Below the pieces are notes generated by a model. It was not told the DNA's origin. It ran no database searches and was given only the letters and a program-made list of their open reading frames with translations. A DNA stretch of 64,000 bases, taken from positions 496,001-560,000 of the forward strand of contig JAZGTN010000151.1 in NCBI GenBank assembly GCA_037783415.1, given 5' to 3'. Positions 12,001 through 30,879 of the stretch are shown in pieces (positions within the stretch are counted from its first letter, which is position 1; the number at the start of each line of letters is the position of its first letter). This DNA is from Leptasterias polaris (Eukaryota > Echinodermata > Asteroidea > Forcipulatida > Asteriidae). Both the position numbers and the translations under genes were made by a program.

Positions 12001-15000
12001 TCTTACCATCTTGCCAGCCTAAGATGACGATGAAGGGCACAGCTTTGTATGTAGCCACATCGAGAGGCTAGTCTCCAGACTCGTATGAAGTTACCTTGTA
12101 GGTGTGCACTGTGGATACGGAAGGCAAGCTGGATGCTGGGGCACTGCCTATTGAACACCACACCAAAAAGTACAAATTGACAAAATGTACAATGACAAGT
12201 TACAAAAATTGAGGACAAAATTATTAGTTTCAGTCATGGGAAAATTATTTTTAAAATCTTCTCTTATTTACCAATTGTTATCATCTCTTTGAATATCAAT
12301 TGTCCTAAAATAAAAAGACATCTTTTAGTAAAACAATCAGAATATTTCAAGACAGTGGTTGAAGCAGCAAAAAATTCATGTGCTTTTTCTTCTGAAGTGA
12401 TAAGTAAACTTTCTTCAGAGAATATCCTCAGTTTTTTTTTTTAAGGGGGATGCACTCTTAAAAAGACCAAGACGCAGGTGAACGGAACCAGAAGATTGTG
12501 ACAAGATCTGGTTAATAATGATAATAATAATAATAACTAGTTCTTATATAATAGCGCATTTTACAATAACGTCTCAATGCGCTCTACACTAGTGTCCTGG
12601 TCATTGGGGCAATAACATTCCTTTAATCTTTCTCAGCTCCCTGAGGAGTATACAGCCCCGAGCTGCCATGGCGCTCAGAAGGCTTTTTCAAACACAATAT
12701 CAACCTCTACCCTCGCAGGTACCCATTTATACCCCTGGGTAAAGAGAAGCAATTATAGCGAAGTGTCTTGCTCAAGGACACAAGCGTCATGACCGGGACT
12801 TGAACCCACACCCCGATGACTAAACCACCAGAACTTGAATCCGATGATTTAAACCAGTCGGCCATGACACCCACTGGTTGAGTAGGTATACTAGTCTTGG
12901 ACAGAAGAAAATTGAGAAGATAAAGTACCAGGAAGATGATTTTTGGAATACTTGGACAACAAAAAAACCCCAAGATCATCAGCATGACCAACAACTGAGT
13001 CCAGCTCAACCAACCTGACTCCAGTGGGTAGAGAGAGCGCATGTCTCAAGGCTTCTGGTGATCCTATCAAAGAAGGAGGGAGAGAGGGAAACAGGTTTAA
13101 TGGGAATGAGGTTGAAACCTGGTTCTGAACACTGCAGTTTATTAGCTGAAAAGTCTTGTGATCAACAGTATAAAGCAGCACTACGGGAAGAATGCAAACT
13201 TAAACAAGGTGTGAGTCAGGGGAAGGGGGTGCACCTGGTGTGACCCAGGAATTTTCCAAGGTGGTGTGTCGTGGCCGAGCAGTCTACTGCATTGTGCTAA
13301 AGTTCCAATGGTTGGATCCTCAAGAGTGTTGGTTCGAATCCCCCTCATGACACTTGTGTCCTTGAGCAAGCCACTTAACCATAATTGTTCCTCTTAACTT
13401 AGGTGTATAAATGGGAAGCTGAGAGGGCTGAGACACTATAGTGTTCAATTAACCCCTTAGAGATTGGGGTTGTATGCTCCCCAGGGAGTTGAGAAAGTTA
13501 AAGGAATGGTCTAAAAGTATACCCAATGAACAGGGATAATAATGTTGTAAAGACAACCAGATTGTACTGGTCGAGTCGTCAAGTACAAACTGGCTCTTCT
13601 CAGAGCCACCACTACTCAATGGTGTTAACACAACTTTGTTATTAAAGTCACCAAACCCATCGGATTAGCCAAATATCTCTTTCACACTCTTGGATTAATC
13701 AAGTCCAAAAGAGTCAAGACTACTACCTTCCACTTACCAAGATTAAAGATCAGATAAAGTGCCTCAAACTCTTCTTGGTTGGGGCTGGTGACGCAACCGT
13801 CTGTCTCAGCATCTTGGTACAAGACGAGAAGTCTCTTAAGACACTCTTGGGTGTGGTCGCTGTTGATCTTGCCATCAAACCGAGACACGGGTTCAGTGCA
13901 TAACCTGTGTGGAGTTTTCAAAAGGAAGACCAAACTTCAGGAACTGTTTTTAGCATTTAGAAACAACCTGACGTCAACGTGGCACAAACATAAAGGGATA
14001 TTGGCTGCATTTCTCAGCTAGATACTCTACTTGTGAAAATGGAAATTTCTGGAAACTGTGTGTTTTATAGACAACCTAGTTTGATAAACATCTGTTTTTA
14101 TATTATTGCACTAATCAGCAAGCTGTGCATTCATTCTTAAAACTAATGTTGAATTCAGCGGGTTCCAAGTGAAACATATCATTATCTGTTTGGTTCTTTT
14201 ATGCCCCTTGTTAAGAATTTGGATTCTACTACAACTCTCATTCACGCGCTAAATTGATCAGGCGACAATTTTGTTTCACTTTTATCTGTTGTGTCTGAAG
14301 GAGGCAACAGAGATAATGACATTCGTGTCACTCGTCATTTCCAATATGTAATTCCCTCATAAATGTGTCCTCTTCCCAAGGACAAACTACCTTGCCCTAA
14401 CAAGGCCTAAATCCATGCAGGGAATTCTGATTAGATCAGCATCCCAAAGAGTCAACTAGCTTTGAATAACTTCTTGTTTTTGTTAAAGTTTAGGCTACCT
14501 GTATCCTGAGTAGAGATGGAATCTTATTGCAAGCTCAAGGATCTGCATACACTTCAGCCCTCTGGCTCTTTGAATCACCAGGTCTTGTCTTATGCTGCGC
14601 GTTCGGTCAAATATGAAGTCATAGAGTGTCACAAAGGATTGGTCACTTCTCTGTAATAGCCTGTCAATCACAGACAAAAGAAAGCATTGAAAGTCAGATG
14701 AAACAAACAGTGAGCTAGTGAGACAAAAATAGTACGTAATTGACACAAGTACAAGTCGAGCTCTAGTCTACTTTGTCTTTGTTCAACCCAAAACTATCAT
14801 TATTACTGTTATTATTAATCCTCTCTGTAGATTAGTGATTTTTTTAACTTTCCTCCAAAGACCTGACACCATTAAAATCAACCAAAAACCTGAACTCTGA
14901 CAAGATTGGTAAAACTTGCATTTACTCATACCATGCAGCAAGAACTAAATCAATCAAAATCAAGTGATTTTTTAGGATAATTTGAGTACCTCATTCTTCG

Positions 15001-17714
15001 CATCTATGTATATTTCCGTCCTACATACTTGCTTATCATGTAGTGCATGGTTTTCAGTAACACTTCTGGAGGTCGTAGGTCAGAGGTAACAGCATCTGCT
15101 TTGCCTGCCGCTGGTCTTGAGTACTCTTTGATCATAGTCATCGGACTGGCATATGCCCTGGGAAAACAAATTTGTACAAAAGCTGTTAAGTCAATAATTG
15201 TTTTAATGCATCACGCAGAAACCAGTGTAAATGGATTATAAAATTGTTTCACTGGTTTAAAATGAATCTATAGTTATAAGTCAAAATAAAATATACATTC
15301 CGCAATCAACTAAAGGTTAAACAAAAAAACAAATTTCAACAACATTTGTGCAAAGATTTCTCAGCCTCACAGAATACACTCCTAGAACTATGAGGTTGCT
15401 ACACCATCGTCTTCACAAACGAAAGCATATCAGCCACATAGTTCTAGGAGCAGACAGAACACACAATACATTCCTTGGACGAGTTTCTAATATACGCAAG
15501 GCGTGTTGCGGCCGTACTAAAGCTCTGATGATGTTTCTGATCAGCAGAGTGTTGGTTCAAGTCCCGGTCATGGCACTTGTGTCCTTGAGCAAGATACTTT
15601 ATACCAAAATTGCTTTGTCCTTCGGATGGGACATTAAGCTGTACGTTCCGTGTACTAGGAGGATTGGTACTGCACGTAAAAGAACTCCTCAGAACACCGA
15701 GGAAGAGCTAGGGTTTTAACCCCAGTGTTTCTGGTTCACATAGCAAGCATCCTTGTTAGAGGTTTACTCAAGCTTGCAAGCTACAGAGATTAAATTCGCT
15801 TATGATGAAGCATCCTTGGTATCATTACAACAAATCTAATATAATATAATAATAATAATACAATTGAAGTCTTGGACATCAGACCTTTTTGGATCAGTGC
15901 CAGGTGCAACCTCCAGTGGATGAAGTCTCATCTGCAACTCCCGCCTGAAAACAAAACATCATATTTCAGAAAAGTTTTGAGTATGAACATTGACCGAGGA
16001 TGAGTTCTGTAACTTGTAAGACAATGAGGACATTTTTAAATTTGTAATTGAGGTAGCACCATAAATAGGGCAAATCCACTACGAAGTAGACTGGCCCTTT
16101 GGGCTCTAAAATATTGAGGTGACAAGTACTACAGTCAGTGAGTAAGAGTAAGACTAGAGAACTAAAGTTAAGTGACTATGGGTAAGGTAAGGTAAGGAAA
16201 TACTAGGTTTTACTGTAGGTTTTCTTCACCAATTTCAACACACACAAAATTGTAAATCTAACACCCTGCTCATTCAATTTCGTTTGAAAATGAATGCTCC
16301 ATCGCGCCCGCATCAGCATTCAACAGTCGAAAGAAGTAATTCAATTTCAACAGTTTACAGCATTCACTGGCCATTTGAATTAGTGGGAGTATACTCCGGA
16401 GGTTTTTTTTCTGCACACAGTACAGGAAGATGAAGATGATGATGATGATGATGATGATGTTTCACCCCAACTTGACAATTGCACCAACTATAGTTGGGAC
16501 TAGTTGGGACTGGTCCCAACTTGAGTGTTCAAGTGTTCAAGTTGGGGCGTTCCAACTGTAGTTGGGACTGTAGTAATTGTACAGGGTACTAGGAGCAAGC
16601 AGGAGAGCTATTAGCCCCACTTGTGTGGCCAAGGCTAGCTGAATCCTTGGCCACATGTCCCGACCATTTCGTTTTAAGCTAAGAAACAGCCATTTTTATA
16701 AACAATTATAGCGCATAAAACAATAATTGTGCGACTTACTTTCCGCGATGTGGGAGCCGCCATTTTGGAATGACCCCAATCATGCAAGTCGCACAATTAT
16801 TGTTTGAAATATCTTCTTAAAAAGTTATTTGTTTGAACATCCAAAACACACAAGGCAAGCTAAGAGCTTAGTGAACACATTTAGCTGGTTTAAACCGCCG
16901 ACTGGCCCGTAGGGAATGCGCTATAATTGTTTATAAAAATGGCTGTTTCTTAGCTTAAAAAGAAATGGTCGGGACGTGTGGCCAAGGATTCAGCTAGCCT
17001 TGGCCACACAAGTGGGGCTAGGGAGCTATCTGCATTTGCAGGTTGTTTGTTTGTGATAGCTGAATCTCAGAAAAAAGAAAAACAGTAGACCTTTTCAGGG
17101 TAATAACTAAAGGTGGAGTAATTATTCCCACCTCCTTTGCTTTTGGTTTTTGTGTGTGAAAAGGTTGGCACCAAAACCACAGCCATGATATAATGACAAA
17201 TTTCACGCTCATCTACTATTCTAAAGCCAAAACTGGGCTAAATACCCACATAATTAATGAACAAAGTTGAGGAGGGGGACCTCCACACGAGCCCACATGT
17301 CACAGTCCCCACATTACAATCGATCACGGTTCCTTTCGCGGAGGCTATCCATAATCCTGTACAGCCTTCAGTTCAGTAGAGTTCTATGGGCGATCCGAAC
17401 TTCCGTTGGGACACCCCAACTTGAACACTCAAGTTGGGACGGAACAATGATGTTGTTTGGACGGTATACAAGCTCAATTTTCTCTCTGATTCCGATGAAT
17501 AACTTGTTTGTTAACTGAGTGAAAGTGTAGCCACATATCGTGCAAATGCGCTGGACTCCAGCGTATTCATTTGCACGATATGTGGCTACACTTTCACTCA
17601 GTTAACAAACACAAATTGTTGAATAAAACTTAAAGCTTACATGTTCCTTTCTTTCTCAGGACACATGTCCAGACATCTCCCTACAATTTCGTTGTTTCTC
17701 ACTGCATTTTCCAT
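8869..17714 (-). CDS. SAC3D1: SAC3 domain-containing protein 1 (SAC3/GANP family)
   Basis: Nine coding exons join without a frame break: 17714-17641, 15944-15885, 15157-15029, 14660-14499, 13904-13738, 13063-13015, 12147-12007, 10262-10073 and 9000-8869 (stop TGA). The product is 367 aa, close to the size of vertebrate SAC3D1. Seen in order: the family signature GRCLDMCPEKER (about residues 11-22), then ELQMRLHPLEV, IKEYSRP, FVTLYDFIFDRTRSIRQDL, FDGKINSDHTQECL, a Leu-rich helix (GSPEALRHALSLPTGVR), GNFIRVWRL, QALQTLNTAYSNKNLRFP and GLKVDGGGVHF. These are the hallmarks of the SAC3/GANP/THP3 helical-repeat fold; the larger relatives GANP and yeast Sac3 act in mRNA export, and SAC3D1 is linked to centrosomes and the spindle. 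An in-frame TAG lies upstream of the chosen ATG. The last exon is less conserved and least certain. Confidence 0.88.
9105..9420 (-). mobile_element. tRNA-derived SINE, CAGGGTTACCCC subfamily
   Basis: A minus-strand copy with the B-box region GGGTTCTAATCCCAGTC and the shared body through CTGTTTCAGCCCCAGGAG. Confidence 0.7.
9672..9875. mobile_element. MITE remnant, GGGCCCAATTT family variant
   Basis: Begins GGGCCCAAATTCTGCGC and ends CATGAAATTGGGCCCTG. The interior includes AAATTCCCTGCTAACCCGTG, which also occurs at the left edge of the window (1-120), marking another partial copy there. Confidence 0.6.
11456..11855. mobile_element. MITE, GTATACGTTTGGTAAT family
   Basis: About 400 bp in a SAC3D1 intron. 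Starts TTAAAGGGTCTGTATTATACG, shares the interior of the 3155-3556 element in inverted order, and ends near CAAAGGTATACTTTGCCTT. Confidence 0.75.
12515..12875 (-). mobile_element. tRNA-derived SINE, near full length
   Basis: On the minus strand the head has GTGTCATGGCCGA (A-box-like) and a GGGTTCAAGTCCCGGTCA B-box-like word. The body includes CTTGAGCAAGACACTT and TAAATGGGTACC, then GCGCATTGAGACG, and the element ends in an (ATT)n-type tail. In a SAC3D1 intron. Confidence 0.8.
13263..13560 (+). mobile_element. tRNA-derived SINE
   Basis: Head GTGTCGTGGCCGAGCAGTCT, B-box-like GGTTCGAATCC, then CTTGTGTCCTTGAGCAAGCC and the family body with GTATAAATGGG and CTCCCCAGGGAGTTGAGAAA. Confidence 0.8.
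15500..15720 (+). mobile_element. tRNA-derived SINE, diverged
   Basis: Head GCGTGTTGCGGCCGTA, box GTTGGTTCAAGTCCCGGTC, then CTTGTGTCCTTGAGCAAG. The 3' body differs (CTTCGGATGGGACATTAAGC), marking a second subfamily that resembles 5635-5660 and 19665-19690. Confidence 0.65.
16430..16459. repeat. (GAT)n microsatellite
   Basis: About nine consecutive GAT units in SAC3D1 intron 1, next to the block of GTTGGGAC inverted words at 16495-16570. Confidence 0.9.
16612..17020. mobile_element. Foldback MITE with 103-bp terminal inverted repeats
   Basis: Left arm 16612-16714 and right arm 16918-17020 are nearly perfect inverted copies, starting TAGCCCCACTTGTGTGGCCA. A second nested inverted pair (AATAATTGTGCGACTT and its complement, near 16722-16738 and 16785-16802) lies between. 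It is in SAC3D1 intron 1. Confidence 0.85.
17505..17611. repeat. Perfect 44-bp inverted repeat (hairpin)
   Basis: Arms 17505-17548 and 17568-17611 are perfect complements. The 19-nt spacer contains its own palindrome (CGCTGGACTCCAGCG). It lies 29 bp downstream of the SAC3D1 exon 1 splice donor in transcript orientation. Confidence 0.9.
17641..17714 (-). CDS. SAC3D1: SAC3D1 first coding exon with CPEKER signature
   Basis: A 74-nt exon encodes MENAVRNNEIVGRCLDMCPE followed by KERNM and ends in phase 2 at a GTAAGC donor. It is too short to stand out as an ORF and was found by the GANP/SAC3 signature. The next exon (15944-15885) completes the Met codon and continues RELQMRLHPLEV, exactly as expected for the family. 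Confidence 0.88.
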
Positions 17715-18086
17715 GACTGACTTTGTTTGACAGCAGCTGGCCACCCCCTATATTACACATTATTTTCTAAAATGGTAACCAGTAGACGCGGCCTTGCTTG
17801 ACTTTTCAATAATGATCATAATACCCATATTGAGTTGTGCACAATAAGGTCAAGGTGAGGTCACAGCTACTAGTTACCCTTTAAAGCCAAGCTCTGACCG
17901 AAGTGTTTTGGACTAATCCCAAAACTCTTGAGGGCGCACTTTGGCGAGACCGTAAAAAAATCATTGAAAACCGGTGGTGGTGCAAAGGCTTGCTAAAGTT
18001 GGATAAAGAAAGTAAATTATCTGTGTCAGTCTCTCTGTCGGAAATTCGTCACTGTCATAGTGTCAGTTTTACTGTTTATTGTTGAA
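17715..18086. promoter_or_regulatory. Probable bidirectional promoter between SAC3D1 and TSTD2
   Basis: Only 372 bp separate the two divergent predicted start codons. I see no convincing TATA box. At 17847-17863 there is an AGGTCA-AGGTG-AGGTCA arrangement, a direct repeat of the nuclear-receptor half-site with 5-bp spacing. Short GTAACC/GGTTAC-type inverted words flank this block. Promoter function is inferred from geometry only. Confidence 0.45.
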
Positions 18087-27158
<9,072 letters not shown>

Positions 27159-28131
27159 GTCTGTGGAACATGTTTGTATAGCAGTTATAAACTCATCAAC
27201 TTCCTTAGCATTTAACAAACCTTGAACAGAAACATTTGGAGTTTGATGGGTCAGTGTGATTAGGGTCAACACTAAGCCCAAACCACCAAGAGCTCATCTT
27301 AAGCTGAGTTTCCAATATCACCATAGTGATTTGTATTGTGACATCACACTTTGCTTAGCAATTAAGAGTGAGTTGCGCTTAAGATCAATCTTAATCCAAT
27401 GATTGTTTTGCTCCTTTTTATAAAAAAATTCTGACTGAGAGATCAAACTTATGACACTGTGTGCGTGTATGTAGAACAAAATAGTTTTAAAACGTTGAGT
27501 AAAACTATATAAAAGGTTATGAAATGTAACATTTTATGCTGGTAATTTTTTTAACTATCAAATGTCCAGATTTTAAATTCGGGGGGGGGGGGGGGGGGGG
27601 GGGCACAGATATTGATTGTGGCGGGGGCACCTGCTAGTTATGCCCTAAAGGTCAAGTGAAACAAAGTTATCTTTCTGTCTCTACACATCAAAGGGTACAT
27701 GTCTCAGTCCGCCATTGAAAAAAGAGTAGGCTGTATTGTGTTTGCTCCACAGCACCTTATAAATTATTCATAAATACCCCAGACAGTTTCGCTATTCCTA
27801 TTGGTGGAGAGCACATCACGTGGGGGTGTTTAAACGGCTGATAAAGACATAGCTGGAGCTGTTGAAGACCAGCTGGCTTCGCGTATTGGGCGCGCAAGCT
27901 CATTTACGCCAATTTACTTACGCGGAATGCAATATATAGCTATAAGTACCCGCGCGTAATCTTTTTGTACACGCGCATACACACAACCCAACGCGCACAA
28001 AACAGAATTTGACAAAAGTTTTTGAAAATGTACAAACTTCGAAAATTCGCTAAACAAACAGATTGTCACAGATTGTCTATAGGCCTACTTAAAAAAATTT
28101 TCCGCTTTTTAACAAAAGGGCATTCATGAAT

Positions 28132-28297
28132 GGGAATAAAAGAGTAGGGACTCGTTCTTAAACGGCCGTTTAAAACCTTGAAGGGTCGTGGCCTAGCGAT
28201 AAAAGCCCTCGCCTTCGGCTCGGGCCTTTATCGCACGGCCACGACGCTGCCAGTTTTAAACGGCCGTTTAAGAACTTGTCGCCACTCTTTTATTCCC
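28132..28297. mobile_element. GC-rich foldback element, 166 bp
   Basis: Ends GGGAATAAAAGAGT and ACTCTTTTATTCCC. Inner arms share TTCTTAAACGGCCGTTTAA and CGTGGCC/GGCCACG, with a GCCTTCGGC tip. Intergenic, between the 3' ends of TSTD2 and the repeat-domain gene. Confidence 0.8.
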
Positions 28298-29349
28298 TTG
28301 CTACAAGGTGTTACATGTTTATAAATTTGTGCAATGGGTCGTCTAATTCCAAACATTGCTCTGCATACTGGTGAAAATATGAGTGCTTTTGGACGCCCTT
28401 CAGGTGTGATAAAGTGCTATATACAAAATGAGTGTTAATACTGTTCTGATTATTACAATTAAAGTAAGCAAAACATTGTTCATCCAATTTATAAAAATGA
28501 TTTTATTACCATATGTATGGAAGCATTAGTAATTTTTGGCAAGGATATCAGGATTTCTCTTTCATTTAAAATATTACAAAATTAACACAAACAAGTTCTT
28601 TGTTGAGTTAGCCCTAGCAACCAAAGACATCAATCCTGTTTCAAACAAAACAACAAAACAGGGCAATGCCCATGATTGGCAAAATGGAAGCCAACTTTTC
28701 TAAACAAATATTTGAAATAATCTTTTTAAATCATGTGTCATTATATAATCCAAATGGTAGGATTGCAAAGAATCTACCTTGCATACAATGCAGTCCAAGC
28801 ATATTGTTAGACTCATATAAATGTATTTATAACAATATATTTATCTGGTCTAGTTTCCACTCCATTTTGTTATTTAAGAATACATTTTTAAGATTCTAGA
28901 TTCAATAATAAAACATGTTTGCCTATTCATGATAATGCAGTTTTAGTCTTTTTTGTATGATTTTTTTTTTAAACTGAGGTTACATTATACATACAATGTA
29001 TGAATATATATTTATATGTATATATTTTTAAGAAGTACACATATGTATTAAAAGTCCAGTCAACATAAAATTTGAGGAATGGCATTAGTGAGTCACATGC
29101 CTTGTATTTTTTATACATAGGGGGTGGGGCGGTGTTGGGAGTAAGGTCATTATCCCAGAATGTAGGGCACATCATTATTACATCTTAATGTATTTGGGAA
29201 CCATCTTAAGGTGGTTTAAGGCCAAGACTATGAGAACAAACACAAAGGCTTCCTTGGCGGCATCTTCAGCCATCTTGTGTTTACTACTGCCCCTTTTTGT
29301 GATCACAGTTTCAATAATATGCAGTTTTACCCTGACCTTCCCAACACTT

Positions 29350-29672
29350 TCCAAACAGACTCAATTTGCTCTGCTTAAGCACAAAAAGTCACTAAGCACA
29401 GCAAAATGTTGCTTGCCAGAATAAGGTTACTGGCCCAAATACCATGTCATGTGTACTATCTGTAACTGGTATCCTGCTCCATTTTGCTAGGCAGACAATG
29501 GTTAAGCAATATTTTCTGCTTGGGCAGCTCTTCGCAATTGGGCAACGATGTGATGGATTAAACTGCAGCACCACAGCCTCACTCATACTTTGTATTTTTA
29601 TTTTCTATGAGTCATTTTTTTAAGTTCACCCTTTCAGCTTCCTCTTCAGGTTTATTGTATTATACTTTTTCC
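29350..29672. mobile_element. Second copy of the long GGGCCCAATTT-family segment, ends eroded
   Basis: Shares about 300 bp with 25150-25460, including the near-identical stretch from CAGCTCTTCGCAATTGGGC to TATTATACTTTTT. The outer GGGCCC end is missing on the left. Confidence 0.75.
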
Positions 29673-30381
29673 TGCGGGCAAATGTGATCTGAGGCCAAAG
29701 GGTTCATTTTGCTCACAAGAGTCTGATCTTTGTAATTCTTGGCCAAATAAATGTTTAGTGGTTGATACTTATTATTTCTTAAGAACACAAAATAATTGTA
29801 TAGACCCCTGCATTTTCCACCATTGCTGAGGTGAAACAAAAGAAACGTGCAGGCATACACATGCCACGCACAAATCTCAGCCAATGCTAGGTTTTTCTTT
29901 GACCCCAGTAAGGGTGCTGTCTGGGCTTGTGACGTCACACTCAAGAAGTCTATCACACAAGCAAATTTACATAGCTGGTTATTAACAACATGCATTAGCA
30001 AATGTAGAAAATAGGCATAATTAAGAAGTAGCACCTCGCGTTGTAATATCAAATGTCAGTTAGCTTACAAAATGAGTGTACTGTGGTGCTTTTGATTTTG
30101 TTTTCCCTTTTCCTCACATCCTTCATGTTCATGTACAGATGTAACCAATTCTGTCCAAGTTTCATATTCAGTCTTGTCTGATGATAAATTTATGTTGTAC
30201 AAAAATCACCCATGTTAGGGTACAATGGTTTGTGTGTTGATAATACAACCTTTAATTATAAAGGCTTCAAGAAGTTCCACGGTGAAAAGTGTTCAACGGG
30301 TAACACTAATACAGGCACTGGGGGATACTGCACACAATATTATGGCCATGCAGTGCACTCTAACTACTTTGTGCTGTACGC

Positions 30382-30387
30382 TTTATT
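30382..30387 (-). terminator. Polyadenylation signal AATAAA of the repeat-domain gene
   Basis: A canonical AATAAA on the minus strand lies about 50 bp downstream of the TGA at 30437, a normal distance for a short 3' UTR. Confidence 0.65.
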
Positions 30388-30436
30388 CTACAAGCATATA
30401 GTTCTTTGTGTATAGCCTACTCCTTCTTGAGTAGAT

Positions 30437-30879
30437 TCAGGAACAGTTTACAGGAAGGCACTTAGTCAGGCTTTTGGGATTAGGTCTTGAAAGGAGCTCA
30501 TAGGGCTCGCTTGATCTTGCATTCTTCGACAATGTCGCGCACACGTATCGTGCAACCTTGCATCTCTTCCCCATGAGGTTCACACTGTACTCTATACCTC
30601 TGAACTGTAGCTCTCGACCCATCTCAAAAGGCACAGAGGCTTGGTCGGTGTCTAAGGCCTGGTTTACCGCGCTCACTTTGTTGCCCTTGCCGTTTGCCTT
30701 TGAGGACATCCACATCTGCAAAGACCACATGTTGGTTCCTGAAAAGCCGACACTCTCTCCCGAGTCATAGGTGACACGGGCGCCAATGGTCAAGGTGTTA
30801 GGTCGGCCAGATCTGAGGCCAGTTCCCGTCGTCTGGAACAGGGATAGCCCGGTGACTGTTATCTGGGAATTGCTTGGGG
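30437..30879 (-). CDS. Exon 20: repeat domain D14 and stop
   Basis: The terminal exon, 146 residues plus TGA (about 2280-2426). Core: GTNMWSLQMWMSSKANGKG, GKRCKVARYVCATL and KCLPVNCS, with the stop directly after the last conserved Cys. There is no GPI-type hydrophobic tail, so the protein should be freely secreted. Confidence 0.88.

Larger units (their letters stand above)
27159..30381. other. Intergenic: TSTD2 to repeat-domain gene, convergent 3' ends
   Basis: No gene is supported. Contents include a poly-G run (about 27580-27603), the 28132-28297 foldback, the 29350-29672 repeat copy and AT-rich unique sequence. Confidence 0.6.

Noticed and set aside
17903..18085. 60-codon ORF before TSTD2
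   Set aside because: It ends before the predicted TSTD2 start in another frame and resembles no TSTD2 N-terminus.
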